64,000 bases of DNA from Clostridia bacterium (lineage in GTDB: Bacteria > Bacillota > Clostridia > Oscillospirales > CAG-272), in contig JAFVTH010000018.1 in the NCBI GenBank assembly GCA_017503285.1, positions 1-64,000 on the forward strand, in the 5' to 3' direction. Under the pieces are notes generated by a model that worked only from the letters and a program-made list of their open reading frames with translations, did no database searches and was not told where the DNA came from. The translations under genes and the position numbers were made by a program. Position 1 is the first letter of the stretch, and the number at the start of each line of letters is the position of its first letter. Shown here piece by piece: positions 8,272 through 16,170 of this stretch.

Positions 8272-9573
8272 ATGAGAATTTATGATATTATAACAAAGAA
8301 AAGATATGGTGCCCAGCTTAGCGGTGAAGAGATTGATTTTGTTATAAATGGTTATATGAGGGGCGATATTGCCGACTACCAAATATCCTCCCTGCTTATG
8401 GCAATTTGTATAAACTCTATGAGTGAAAGCGAAACAAACCATCTTACCAAGGCTATGCTAAATTCAGGCGACACGGTTGACCTTTCCTCTCTTGGAGATT
8501 TGTCTGTTGACAAGCACTCGACAGGCGGGGTTGGGGACAAAACCACCCTTATTGTTGCGCCGATTGTTGCATCCTGCGGTGGAAGAGTTGCAAAGATGTC
8601 TGGCAGGGGTCTTGGCTTTACCGGCGGAACAATTGATAAGCTGGAGGCAATTGACGGCTTCAAAACCGTCCTTGACCAAAAGGAATTTTTAGCACAAGCC
8701 AAGGATGTTGGCGCTGTGGTAATTGCCCAAAGCGGAAATCTTGTACCGGCTGACAAAAAGCTTTATGCTCTGCGTGATGTTACCGCAACGGTTGAATCTA
8801 TACCTCTTATTGCGTCCAGCATTATGTCAAAGAAGCTTGCCTCCGGAGCTAAAAGCATTGTGCTTGATGTTAAGGTTGGCAGGGGTGCTTTTATGAAAAC
8901 CGAGGATGACGCAAAAAAGCTTGCCCTTGCAATGATAAAAATTGGAAGGAGCTTTGACCGTGGAGTTACTGCTCTTATAACTAACATGGATATCCCTTTA
9001 GGCTACTGCGTTGGAAACAGTCTGGAGATTTACGAGGCAATATCTGTGCTTAAGGGTCAGGGCGAAAAGCGCCTTACTACCGTGGCATTAGAGCTAAGCG
9101 CCTCTATGCTTTCCATGGCACTTAAAATTGATATAGAAGAAGCCACAAAAATGGCACAGGAATCAATTTCAAGCGGCAGAGCCTTAGAAAAGCTGCAGCA
9201 AATGATTTACGCACAGGGCGGCAGGCTTGATATAATAAATAATCAAGACAGCCTTTTAGGCGACAAGCACACATACGAGTATAGGGCCACAGGCGATGGC
9301 TATATTGCATCCGTAAATGCTGAGCGTGTTGGCACTTGCTCAATGCTTTTGGGTGCCGGCAGAGTAAAAAAAGAGGACAAAATCAACCACAGGGCCGGTC
9401 TTTTTTTCAAAAAGAGCTATGGCGACTACGTAAAACGGGGTGATACAATTGCCACGCTTTACGCAAACGACATCAGCCTTTTTTATGGTGCTGCGAAGAT
9501 GCTTGACGAGGCAATTTTAATAAGCGAAGAAAAGCCAAGTGACAATATACTCATTTACGATATTATCAAATGA
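8272..9573 (+). CDS. pdp: Pyrimidine-nucleoside phosphorylase
   Basis: A 433-residue enzyme of the thymidine/pyrimidine nucleoside phosphorylase family, which cleaves uridine, deoxyuridine and thymidine with phosphate. The family signature SGRGLGFTGGTIDKLEAI and the phosphate-binding DKHSTGGVGD are present. The C-terminal domain (about 340-433) is full length. It is the last gene of the salvage operon. spoVM follows after 48 bases on the same strand with no terminator between, so read-through is possible. Confidence 0.95.
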   Translation: MRIYDIITKKRYGAQLSGEEIDFVINGYMRGDIADYQISSLLMAICINSMSESETNHLTKAMLNSGDTVDLSSLGDLSVDKHSTGGVGDKTTLIVAPIVASCGGRVAKMSGRGLGFTGGTIDKLEAIDGFKTVLDQKEFLAQAKDVGAVVIAQSGNLVPADKKLYALRDVTATVESIPLIASSIMSKKLASGAKSIVLDVKVGRGAFMKTEDDAKKLALAMIKIGRSFDRGVTALITNMDIPLGYCVGNSLEIYEAISVLKGQGEKRLTTVALELSASMLSMALKIDIEEATKMAQESISSGRALEKLQQMIYAQGGRLDIINNQDSLLGDKHTYEYRATGDGYIASVNAERVGTCSMLLGAGRVKKEDKINHRAGLFFKKSYGDYVKRGDTIATLYANDISLFYGAAKMLDEAILISEEKPSDNILIYDIIK

Positions 9574-9621
9574 GCGCGCTATTGCATAAGATGTAGTAAA
9601 GTCTTTTGAAGGGAGCATTTT

Positions 9622-9690
9622 ATGAAAATAGTAATAGTTAAGTCACCAAGGCTTTTAGCTCCTATTTTAAGGAAGCTTTTTAAGGTATAA
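9622..9690 (+). CDS. spoVM: SpoVM-like stage V sporulation peptide (22 aa)
   Basis: A 22-codon frame with a strong GAAGGGAG ribosome binding site 7 bases upstream. The peptide begins MKIVIVKSPRLL and ends ILRKLFKV. It aligns without gaps to the start of Bacillus SpoVM (MKFYTIKLPKFL...), conserving Lys2, Lys7, Pro9, Leu12, Ile15 and Arg17; Pro9 is important for SpoVM curvature sensing. SpoVM is an amphipathic helix that marks the forespore membrane for coat assembly by SpoIVA. In Bacillus spoVM lies just beyond stp-prkC-rsgA-rpe-thiN; here it sits next to rsgA but on the opposite strand. It is too short for most gene callers. Confidence 0.82.
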   Translation: MKIVIVKSPRLLAPILRKLFKV

Positions 9691-9693
9691 GAA

Positions 9694-9725
9694 AAAAGGA
9701 ATAGACCGTTTGGTCTATTCCTTTT
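9694..9725. terminator. Bidirectional terminator between spoVM and rsgA
   Basis: A 14-bp stem, AAAAGGAATAGACC/GGTCTATTCCTTTT, with a 4-base loop. T-runs follow on both strands. It overlaps the rsgA stop. Confidence 0.9.
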
Positions 9726-10659
9726 ATTTTTTCCAGCTGGGCTTTTTCTTTAGTATTTCGTAAAGGGCAACGTAGCTTTGGTGTCTTGTTTTTTCTATAT
9801 CGCCCTTTTGAACAGCCTCAACAATCTGACAGCCCTCCTCCTTGGTGTGAGAGCATTTTGTGTATTTACAGGTGTTTTCATACTCTCTAAACTCTCTGAA
9901 GGTGTAAAGCAAATCCTCAAGAGAAAAGAAATCAAAGCGCTCAAAGTCAAGAAGCGAAAAGCCGGGGGTGTCCGCAAGGAAGCCGCCAAAGCCGTCGCCA
10001 AAGAATTTTGAAAGCGGAAACAGCTCTGTTGTTCTTGTGGTATTCTTTCCCCTTTCTATTTTTTCGGAAAGTCCGCCCGTTTTAAGCTCCAGGCTCGGGA
10101 AGGCTGCGTTAATAAGTGTGCTTTTGCCTGCTCCGCTTGCGCCTGCGAAGGCACAAATCGGGCTGTGGCTTTGAGAAATGCTTTTAAGAAAATCTGTTAT
10201 TTTATCAACGCCCTCATTTTTTTCCGAAGAGGTTATAAACACCTCAAAGCCGCTATGCTTATAGATTTTGTACATTTCGTCAGCAAAATCCGTGTCAAGA
10301 TCGGACTTTGATATTATGATAACAGGCTCTATTTTATTGTACTCTGCAATTGAAATCATCTTGTCGATAATTTCAAGAGATGGCATTGGCTTTTTGCAGG
10401 GAATAACCACAAATATGTAATCCAAATTTGCAAGAGGCGGGCGAATCAAGGAATTTTTTCTCTCAAGAATTCTCTTGCAGAAAAAGCTGCCGTCCTCAAG
10501 GGGATCCAGCTCCACCCTGTCCCCGGAAAGAAGCACGATTTTTTCATGTCTAAATGCGCCTCTGCCTCTTACAGCTACTTCCCTCTCCCCGTTATATGGG
10601 CTATCAAGAAGAACTGTGTAAAGCCCTCCTGTGCCCTTAATTACTGTTCCTAAAATCAT
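9724..10659 (-). CDS. rsgA: Ribosome small subunit-dependent GTPase A
   Basis: A 311-residue circularly permuted GTPase that checks late 30S maturation. Order: N-terminal OB fold (about 1-70), G4 as SKSD near 117-120 (Ser replaces the usual Asn/Thr), P-loop GASGAGKST (172-181), G3 DTPG, and a C-terminal zinc motif C-x4-C-x-H-x5-C in CKYTKCSHTKEEGC. The start overlaps the kinase stop by 4 bases. It is the last gene of the large minus-strand cluster; the rpe and thiN genes that follow it in Bacillus are absent here. Confidence 0.95.
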   Translation of the reverse strand: MILGTVIKGTGGLYTVLLDSPYNGEREVAVRGRGAFRHEKIVLLSGDRVELDPLEDGSFFCKRILERKNSLIRPPLANLDYIFVVIPCKKPMPSLEIIDKMISIAEYNKIEPVIIISKSDLDTDFADEMYKIYKHSGFEVFITSSEKNEGVDKITDFLKSISQSHSPICAFAGASGAGKSTLINAAFPSLELKTGGLSEKIERGKNTTRTTELFPLSKFFGDGFGGFLADTPGFSLLDFERFDFFSLEDLLYTFREFREYENTCKYTKCSHTKEEGCQIVEAVQKGDIEKTRHQSYVALYEILKKKPSWKK

Positions 10660-11612
10660 TTACTTTTCTTCTTTTTACAAAAAATTCTTTTAAGCCTTGC
10701 AACAAAATTCTGCCAAAAGCTGTTTGACGGAAGCTCCTCAAACTTAATTCTTTTATTGCTCTTAAGTCTTTTTACATAATCAAACATAATGCCTGCGCTT
10801 TGGAACCTTTGGTTAGGGTCCTTGCTCATTGCGCACATAATAATTTGCTCAAGACCCACAGGAATACTGCTGTTTAGCTGTCTTGGCGGCACAAGCGGCT
10901 CGTTAATATGCTTAACAAGCACTGCAAATGGTGTTTCCGCCCTAAACGGAGTGACACCTGTTGCAAGCTCGTACATCATAGCACCTAAGGAATAAATATC
11001 ACTTCTGTGATCTACCTTTTTACCGCTTGCCTGCTCAGGGCTCATATAGTAAACCGTGCCCACAGCCTTATCTGTCATTGTGATTGTTTCGGTATTTGGA
11101 AGCTTGGCAATACCAAAGTCCATCATTTTGATTTGACCGTTTTGAAGCACCATAATGTTTTGTGGCTTTATATCTCTGTGGATGATTTTGTTTTCGTGTG
11201 CGTGGTTAAGTGCCTTTAGAATTTGAATTGTATAGCCAACTATCTCATCGCAATCAAGAGGTGCGTCCTTGGCGGTTAAGTAATTTTTAAGAGTAATGCC
11301 GTATACGTATTCCATAACCATATACTTGATTTCGCTCTTGATATTAACCTCTCTTACCGCAACGATGTTAGGCTGCTTAAGCATGGACTGTGCCCTGCCC
11401 TCGTTTCTAAAGCGCTTTACAACCACCTCATCCTGTGCCTCTCTGTCCTTGAGCATTTTTATGGCAACGGTCATATTGTTAAGATACTTATCTCTGGCTC
11501 TGAACACCACAGCCATACCACCAACGCCAATTAGCTTTTCAAGAACGTATCTGTCATCAAGAAGCTTGCCCTCGTACTGCTTATAAATATCGTCCTTTTC
11601 TATATTTGACAT
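10656..11612 (-). CDS. prkC: PASTA-less Hanks-type Ser/Thr protein kinase
   Basis: A 318-residue kinase with all catalytic elements: glycine loop GVGGMAVVF (about 29-37), Lys52 in VAIKML, HRDIKPQN, DFGIAKL and SPEQA. Typical PrkC has a membrane span and extracellular PASTA repeats after the kinase domain. Here the protein ends about 25 residues after the domain in a basic amphipathic tail (WQNFVARLKRIFCKKKKSK), so it may sit on the inner membrane face and not sense muropeptides. The ATG at 11612 follows an AAGGAGGTG site; a GTG three codons earlier is part of that site. Its neighbour stp encodes the cognate phosphatase. Confidence 0.9.
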   Translation of the reverse strand: MSNIEKDDIYKQYEGKLLDDRYVLEKLIGVGGMAVVFRARDKYLNNMTVAIKMLKDREAQDEVVVKRFRNEGRAQSMLKQPNIVAVREVNIKSEIKYMVMEYVYGITLKNYLTAKDAPLDCDEIVGYTIQILKALNHAHENKIIHRDIKPQNIMVLQNGQIKMMDFGIAKLPNTETITMTDKAVGTVYYMSPEQASGKKVDHRSDIYSLGAMMYELATGVTPFRAETPFAVLVKHINEPLVPPRQLNSSIPVGLEQIIMCAMSKDPNQRFQSAGIMFDYVKRLKSNKRIKFEELPSNSFWQNFVARLKRIFCKKKKSK

Positions 11613-11625
11613 AAGCTGCACCTCC

Positions 11626-12396
11626 TTACACCCTTACAAGCACAGCGGTAACGTTGTCAAGTCCACCGTTTTCGTTAGCTGTGTCTATAAGTATTCTTGT
11701 CTTAAGATCAAGTCCTATTTGGTCAACCTGACCTCTTTCGTTTGAAACGATGTCGCAAATTGTAGCATCGTCAACCATATTTGTAAGGCCGTCTGTGCAA
11801 AGAAGCAAAAATCCGCCCTCGTCAAGCCTTTGCATATAAAGGTCAGGCTCCACGGAAATTTCTGTGCCGATTGCCCTTGTGATTATATTTTTGTTTGAGG
11901 AGTTTTCTGCCTCCTCGGGGGTTAGCTGACCTATGTCAATAAGGTATTGAACATATGAGTGGTCCTTTGTAACCTGTTCAATGGAGCTTCCCTTCAAATA
12001 ATAAATGCGGCTGTCGCCAACATTCAAGCAAAAGGCTGTTTTATCGAACACCAAGGCGGCAACCATTGTTGTGCCCATGCCCTTGTGAGCCGGATTTTGC
12101 TTTGCCTTTAGATAAACCTGCTCGTTTGCGATGTCTACACCCTTTACAAGAACACGTCTGATTTCTGATGTGCCCACCTGCTTCTTTCTGTTTTTCAGAT
12201 ATGGGGTAATCCACTTGTCAACGGTTTCCAAAAAAGCCTCGCAGGCAATTTGCGAAGCCTCCTCGCCACCCTTGACTCCACCCATACCATCACAAACAAC
12301 GCAAAGGTAGGTCTTTTCGGTATATCTTCTTATTGCATAGCAATCTTGGTTTATGCTACGCTTTTGTCCCTTATTTGTGTTTGCTGAACAAATCAT
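11626..12396 (-). CDS. stp: PP2C-family Ser/Thr phosphatase
   Basis: A 256-residue metal-dependent phosphatase (PrpC/Stp type) expected to reverse phosphorylation by the adjacent kinase. It has the PP2C motifs in order: NQDC, VCDGMGG, GTTMVAALV, NVGDSRIYY, TKDHSYVQ, TRAIG, LLCTDGLTNMV and DNVTAVLV. The aspartates that bind the two Mn ions are present. It overlaps rlmN by 4 bases and is followed by the kinase after 13 bases. Confidence 0.95.
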   Translation of the reverse strand: MICSANTNKGQKRSINQDCYAIRRYTEKTYLCVVCDGMGGVKGGEEASQIACEAFLETVDKWITPYLKNRKKQVGTSEIRRVLVKGVDIANEQVYLKAKQNPAHKGMGTTMVAALVFDKTAFCLNVGDSRIYYLKGSSIEQVTKDHSYVQYLIDIGQLTPEEAENSSNKNIITRAIGTEISVEPDLYMQRLDEGGFLLLCTDGLTNMVDDATICDIVSNERGQVDQIGLDLKTRILIDTANENGGLDNVTAVLVRV

Positions 12397-13445
12397 TGTG
12401 TCTCCTCTTTCGATTGTCTTCTCAGCTGGCCACAGGATGCGTTTATGTCGGAGCCCAGCTTGCGCCTTACTGTTGCGTTTATGCCGAGAGATATTAATTT
12501 ATTTTTGAAATTGTTTACGTTTTTAGATGTTTCAAGTCTTGTTTCCTTAACCTCGTTCAGTGGTATAAGGTTTACATGGCAGCTGCCCTTTATATATTTC
12601 TTAAGCAGCTTGGCAAGGGCAATTGCCCCCTCGACGGTGTCGTTTTTGCCTGCTATTAGCGTATATTCAAAGGAAATGCGTCTGCCTGTTTCTTCGAAAT
12701 ATCGGTTGCATGCCCCGAGCAGAAGCTCTATGGGGAATTTGTTATTTACGGGCATAATGCCGCTTCTAACCTGATTGTCGTATGCATGGAGAGAAACTGA
12801 CAAAGTAACGGGTAAATGCTCCTTTGATAAGCGGTCAATCTTATCAACAAGTCCGCAGGTTGACAGGGATATGTGCCTTAAGCCGATGTTTAGTCCGTTT
12901 TCGCTGCTTACAAGACGAAGAAACTTTATTGTATTGTCGTAGTTATCAAGCGGCTCGCCTATACCCATCATAACTACATTTGAAATGCGCTCTCCTGTAT
13001 CCTTGGTGGCGGCAATAATCTGACCTAGCATTTCAGATGGCTCTAAGTTTCTTACTCTGCCGGCAAGGGTTGATGCGCAGAATTTACAGCCCATGCGACA
13101 GCCCACCTGAGATGAGATGCATAGGGTGTTGCCGTGCTCATATTTCATAAACACAGATTCAATACACTCCCCATCTATCAGCTCGAACAAGTATTTGATT
13201 GTACCATCAAGCTGCGAGGATAGCTTTTTGTTTACCTTGGGCAGTCTAAACTCAAACACCTCGTTTAGCTTATTTTGCAAAGCCACGGGTATGTTTCTCA
13301 TTTCACTGCCAAAGCAGCCCTTGGTAATCCAGGAGTAAATTTGCTTTGCCCTAAACTTTGGCTCGCCAAGGCGTATAATCTCGTCTTCAAGCTCCTCAAG
13401 GCTTAGGGAAAGAATATCAATTTTAGGGGTATTTGTCATAGTCAT
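12393..13445 (-). CDS. rlmN: 23S rRNA A2503 / tRNA A37 C2-methyltransferase
   Basis: A 350-residue radical-SAM methyltransferase. The iron-sulfur motif is in GCRMGCKFCAS (CxxxCxxC). MGIGEPLDNYDN and the C-terminal SCGQLR, with the methyl-carrier Cys, are as in RlmN. The start overlaps the rsmB stop (ATGA); a second ATG two codons on is an alternative. It sits between rsmB and stp as in Bacillus. Confidence 0.95.
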   Translation of the reverse strand: MTMTNTPKIDILSLSLEELEDEIIRLGEPKFRAKQIYSWITKGCFGSEMRNIPVALQNKLNEVFEFRLPKVNKKLSSQLDGTIKYLFELIDGECIESVFMKYEHGNTLCISSQVGCRMGCKFCASTLAGRVRNLEPSEMLGQIIAATKDTGERISNVVMMGIGEPLDNYDNTIKFLRLVSSENGLNIGLRHISLSTCGLVDKIDRLSKEHLPVTLSVSLHAYDNQVRSGIMPVNNKFPIELLLGACNRYFEETGRRISFEYTLIAGKNDTVEGAIALAKLLKKYIKGSCHVNLIPLNEVKETRLETSKNVNNFKNKLISLGINATVRRKLGSDINASCGQLRRQSKEETQ

Positions 13446-14743
13446 TTTCTTTTCATTTTTGCCACAAAGAAGCCGTCAGTATGGGTTACATGAGGCAAAA
13501 ATGTGTACACTCCCCCCGTTGAATTTATATTTTCAAAGGAAAACTCACACGGAACAAAATCCTGATTTTCCAAAAGAAATCTCTTTATGTTTTCCTCGTT
13601 TTCCTCTTTTGCAAGAGTGCAGGTGGAATACACAAGTATGCCACCCTTTTTTACATACTTCTTGCAATTGTTAAGTATATCATACTGCACAGAGGGTAAC
13701 CCTCTTATGATGCTTATGTCCTTATATTTTATCTCCGGCTTCTTGAAGATAACACCAAGCCCGGAGCAGGGCACGTCACAAAGAACCTTGTCAAATTTTT
13801 CAACAAAATCCTCTCTTGTTACCTTACCGTCCTGCCTTGACAAATTAATTATATCAATTCCAAGACGTCTTGCCCCCTTGGTAATCAAAGAAAGCTTACT
13901 TTCGTGCAAGTCGCAGGAATATAGCGTACCTGTATTTTCCATGTCAATAGCCATGGAAAAGCTTTTGCCACCCGGGCACGCGCATGCATCAAGCACACAC
14001 TCCCCCCTTTTAGCATCTAAAGCCTGTGTTGTAATACGAGAGGATTCATCCTGTATAAACACAAGCCCCTTTTCAATTATGTCCTTAATTTGCGAAATCG
14101 GACAGGAGCAAAGAATAATATCCCTTGCAATAGTCGATAGCCTTGGCGTAAATCCCTTATCCTCAAGAAAAGCCATAATTTCTTCAGCACTTGTTTTAAG
14201 AGTGTTTACCCTTAGGCTGCTTTCTCTTTTCTTTTCCTCGTATTTAGCGATTTTTTCTGCTGTTTCGTCCCCATATGAGCTTCTATATATATCTAAAAGC
14301 TCCATAGGGATAGATGCTTTTATAGACACTCCCTGCCACTTTTCATTTGGCATATCAATTTTAAGGTTGTTTCTTACAAGCGTTCTTAAAAGTCCGTTAG
14401 CAAAGCCCCTTGACCTTTTGGGGCACAAGCTAACACTTTCGTCAACTGCGGAAAAGCTTGGTATTTTATCGCAAAAGAAAAGCTGATATATACCAAGACG
14501 CAAGGCAGTTTTTGTTTCTATGTCTATTTTTTCAAGTGGGATATTTGAATAGCCTTTTATAACATAGTCAAGAAAAAGCCTTTTTTCAATAACACCAAGA
14601 TATAGGAGAGTATATAATGCCGAGTCGCTTTTTTCAAGGGTGGCTCTTGACAGAACCGTATTGATTTCAAGGTTTGAAAAGCTGCCTGCTTCTTCTGCCT
14701 TTATAAGTGACTTATATGCCAGCTCTCTTGCACTTTGCGCCAT
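13442..14743 (-). CDS. rsmB: 16S rRNA C967 C5-methyltransferase
   Basis: A 433-residue protein with an N-terminal NusB-like RNA-binding domain (about 1-135) and a C-terminal SAM-dependent methyltransferase domain. The SAM site is DACACPGGKSF. The two catalytic cysteines are in DVPCSGLG and STCTLAKEENE. It lies 23 bases downstream of fmt and overlaps rlmN by 4 bases. Confidence 0.94.
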   Translation of the reverse strand: MAQSARELAYKSLIKAEEAGSFSNLEINTVLSRATLEKSDSALYTLLYLGVIEKRLFLDYVIKGYSNIPLEKIDIETKTALRLGIYQLFFCDKIPSFSAVDESVSLCPKRSRGFANGLLRTLVRNNLKIDMPNEKWQGVSIKASIPMELLDIYRSSYGDETAEKIAKYEEKKRESSLRVNTLKTSAEEIMAFLEDKGFTPRLSTIARDIILCSCPISQIKDIIEKGLVFIQDESSRITTQALDAKRGECVLDACACPGGKSFSMAIDMENTGTLYSCDLHESKLSLITKGARRLGIDIINLSRQDGKVTREDFVEKFDKVLCDVPCSGLGVIFKKPEIKYKDISIIRGLPSVQYDILNNCKKYVKKGGILVYSTCTLAKEENEENIKRFLLENQDFVPCEFSFENINSTGGVYTFLPHVTHTDGFFVAKMKRK

Positions 14744-14766
14744 ACTACACTCCCCTTTCGTTGATT

Positions 14767-15693
14767 TTATCCTAAAATATCGCCCACCTTGATTTTTCTG
14801 CCGTTTATATAGGCTTGGGCATCCATTTTACCCTTGCCCTCAGGAATAACCATATCAAATGCGATTGCTCCATTTTTGCATTTAACTATTATTGCATTAT
14901 CAAGCTTAACCACCTGACCATATGCGCCGTCATAGTCCTCTTTTATAGCGTGCGCCCTTGTTACCTTCAAAATTTTACCGTCAGGTGTTTTTGTAAAGGC
15001 AACCGGTATTGGGGAAAGACCCCTGATTTGGTTATGCACCTCTTTAACGTCCCTTGAAAAATCAATAACGCAGTCTTCCTTTGTTATCTTTTCAGCATAG
15101 GTAAAATCCTCGCCCTGCCTTGTGTAAGTAATGCTTCCGTCCTTAAAGCGCTCTATTGCCTTTACAAGACCCACACTGCCACACACGGCAAGCTTGTCAT
15201 GAACAGCCTCAAAGTTATCATTTTCCAAAATATCTGTTTCCTCGACCAAAATTACGTCGCCGGTATCAAGACCCACGTCCATTTGCATAACGCTAACGCC
15301 TGTTTTGGCTTCTCCGTCTATAATTGCTCTTTGGATTGGTGCAGCGCCTCTATATTTTGGAAGAATAGATGCGTGGGCGTTTATACAGCCGTATTTTGGA
15401 AAATCCAGCACATACTTAGGTAGGATTTTGCCGTAAGCAACGACCACAATAAGCTCCGGCTTTAGATCCTCTAATACCTCTGAAAAAGCGCCGTCCTTTA
15501 GAGTTTTTGGCTGGTATACCGAAAGCCCCTTTTCAAGCGCGTATGCCTTTACAGGTGTTGGGGTAAGCACCATACCTCTGCCTCTCGGCTTGTCCTCTGT
15601 TGTAACCACACCCACAATTTCGTTATCTGTATTATAGATTGCCTCAAGGCACATTTTTGCAAAATCGGGTGTGCCCATAAATAAAATTCTCAT
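14767..15693 (-). CDS. fmt: Methionyl-tRNA formyltransferase
   Basis: A 308-residue enzyme that formylates initiator Met-tRNA from 10-formyl-tetrahydrofolate. Conserved features include MRILFMGTPDFA, the catalytic region NAHASILPKYRGAAPIQ (Asn-His), DVGLDTGD, and a C-terminal OB-like tRNA-binding domain (about 205-308). It overlaps def by 4 bases, pairing formylation with deformylation. Confidence 0.95.
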   Translation of the reverse strand: MRILFMGTPDFAKMCLEAIYNTDNEIVGVVTTEDKPRGRGMVLTPTPVKAYALEKGLSVYQPKTLKDGAFSEVLEDLKPELIVVVAYGKILPKYVLDFPKYGCINAHASILPKYRGAAPIQRAIIDGEAKTGVSVMQMDVGLDTGDVILVEETDILENDNFEAVHDKLAVCGSVGLVKAIERFKDGSITYTRQGEDFTYAEKITKEDCVIDFSRDVKEVHNQIRGLSPIPVAFTKTPDGKILKVTRAHAIKEDYDGAYGQVVKLDNAIIVKCKNGAIAFDMVIPEGKGKMDAQAYINGRKIKVGDILG

Positions 15694-16160
15694 TCTACCT
15701 CATCTTCTCCAAGCATACGAATAGCCTTGTCGGTGTAAAGAATACCGTCTAAGTGGTCAAGCTCGTGGCACATTGCCTTAGCAAGCAGGTCGTAGCCTGT
15801 TACCTCAATTTCCTCGCCGTATCTATTAAGCGCTCTTACCGTAACGGCGGCAGGTCTTTTTGTAAGACCCCACTTTTTAGGTAGGGAAAGACAGCCCTCA
15901 ACACCCTCTTGTGTTCCGGAGGACCTTACAATAACCGGGTTAATGAATTCAAAAAGTCCATCCTCAGTTTCTATAACAACAATTCTGCGCAAAACGCCAA
16001 CCTGCACAGCAGCAAGTCCGCAGCCGTTTGCATGGCGCATGGTTTCTACCATATCGTCAAGAAGTGTTAAAATCCTTGGGGTTATTTCCGTAACCTCACG
16101 GCTTTTCTTTCTTAAAAACTCATTATCCTCGGCTTCTGTTACTATTTTCAAAATTGCCAT
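15690..16160 (-). CDS. def: Peptide deformylase
   Basis: A 156-residue metalloenzyme that removes the formyl group from nascent proteins. The three motifs are present: GCGLAAVQVG, EGCLSLP (metal Cys) and CHELDHLDG (HExxH). The ATG at 16160 is chosen because AGGAGAAAC precedes it; an upstream TTG frame would run into priA. It lies 10 bases downstream of priA. Confidence 0.95.
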   Translation of the reverse strand: MAILKIVTEAEDNEFLRKKSREVTEITPRILTLLDDMVETMRHANGCGLAAVQVGVLRRIVVIETEDGLFEFINPVIVRSSGTQEGVEGCLSLPKKWGLTKRPAAVTVRALNRYGEEIEVTGYDLLAKAMCHELDHLDGILYTDKAIRMLGEDEVE

Positions 16161-16170
16161 TTTGTTTCTC

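Noticed and set aside
9555-9600. Sigma-E promoter for spoVM
   Set aside because: CATAAGAT resembles a sigma-E -10, but the nearest ATATT -35 is 20 bp away against 13-15 expected; too weak to list.
13587-14486. 299-codon plus-strand frame
   Set aside because: It is antisense to rsmB, whose motifs are complete; no RBS or family match.
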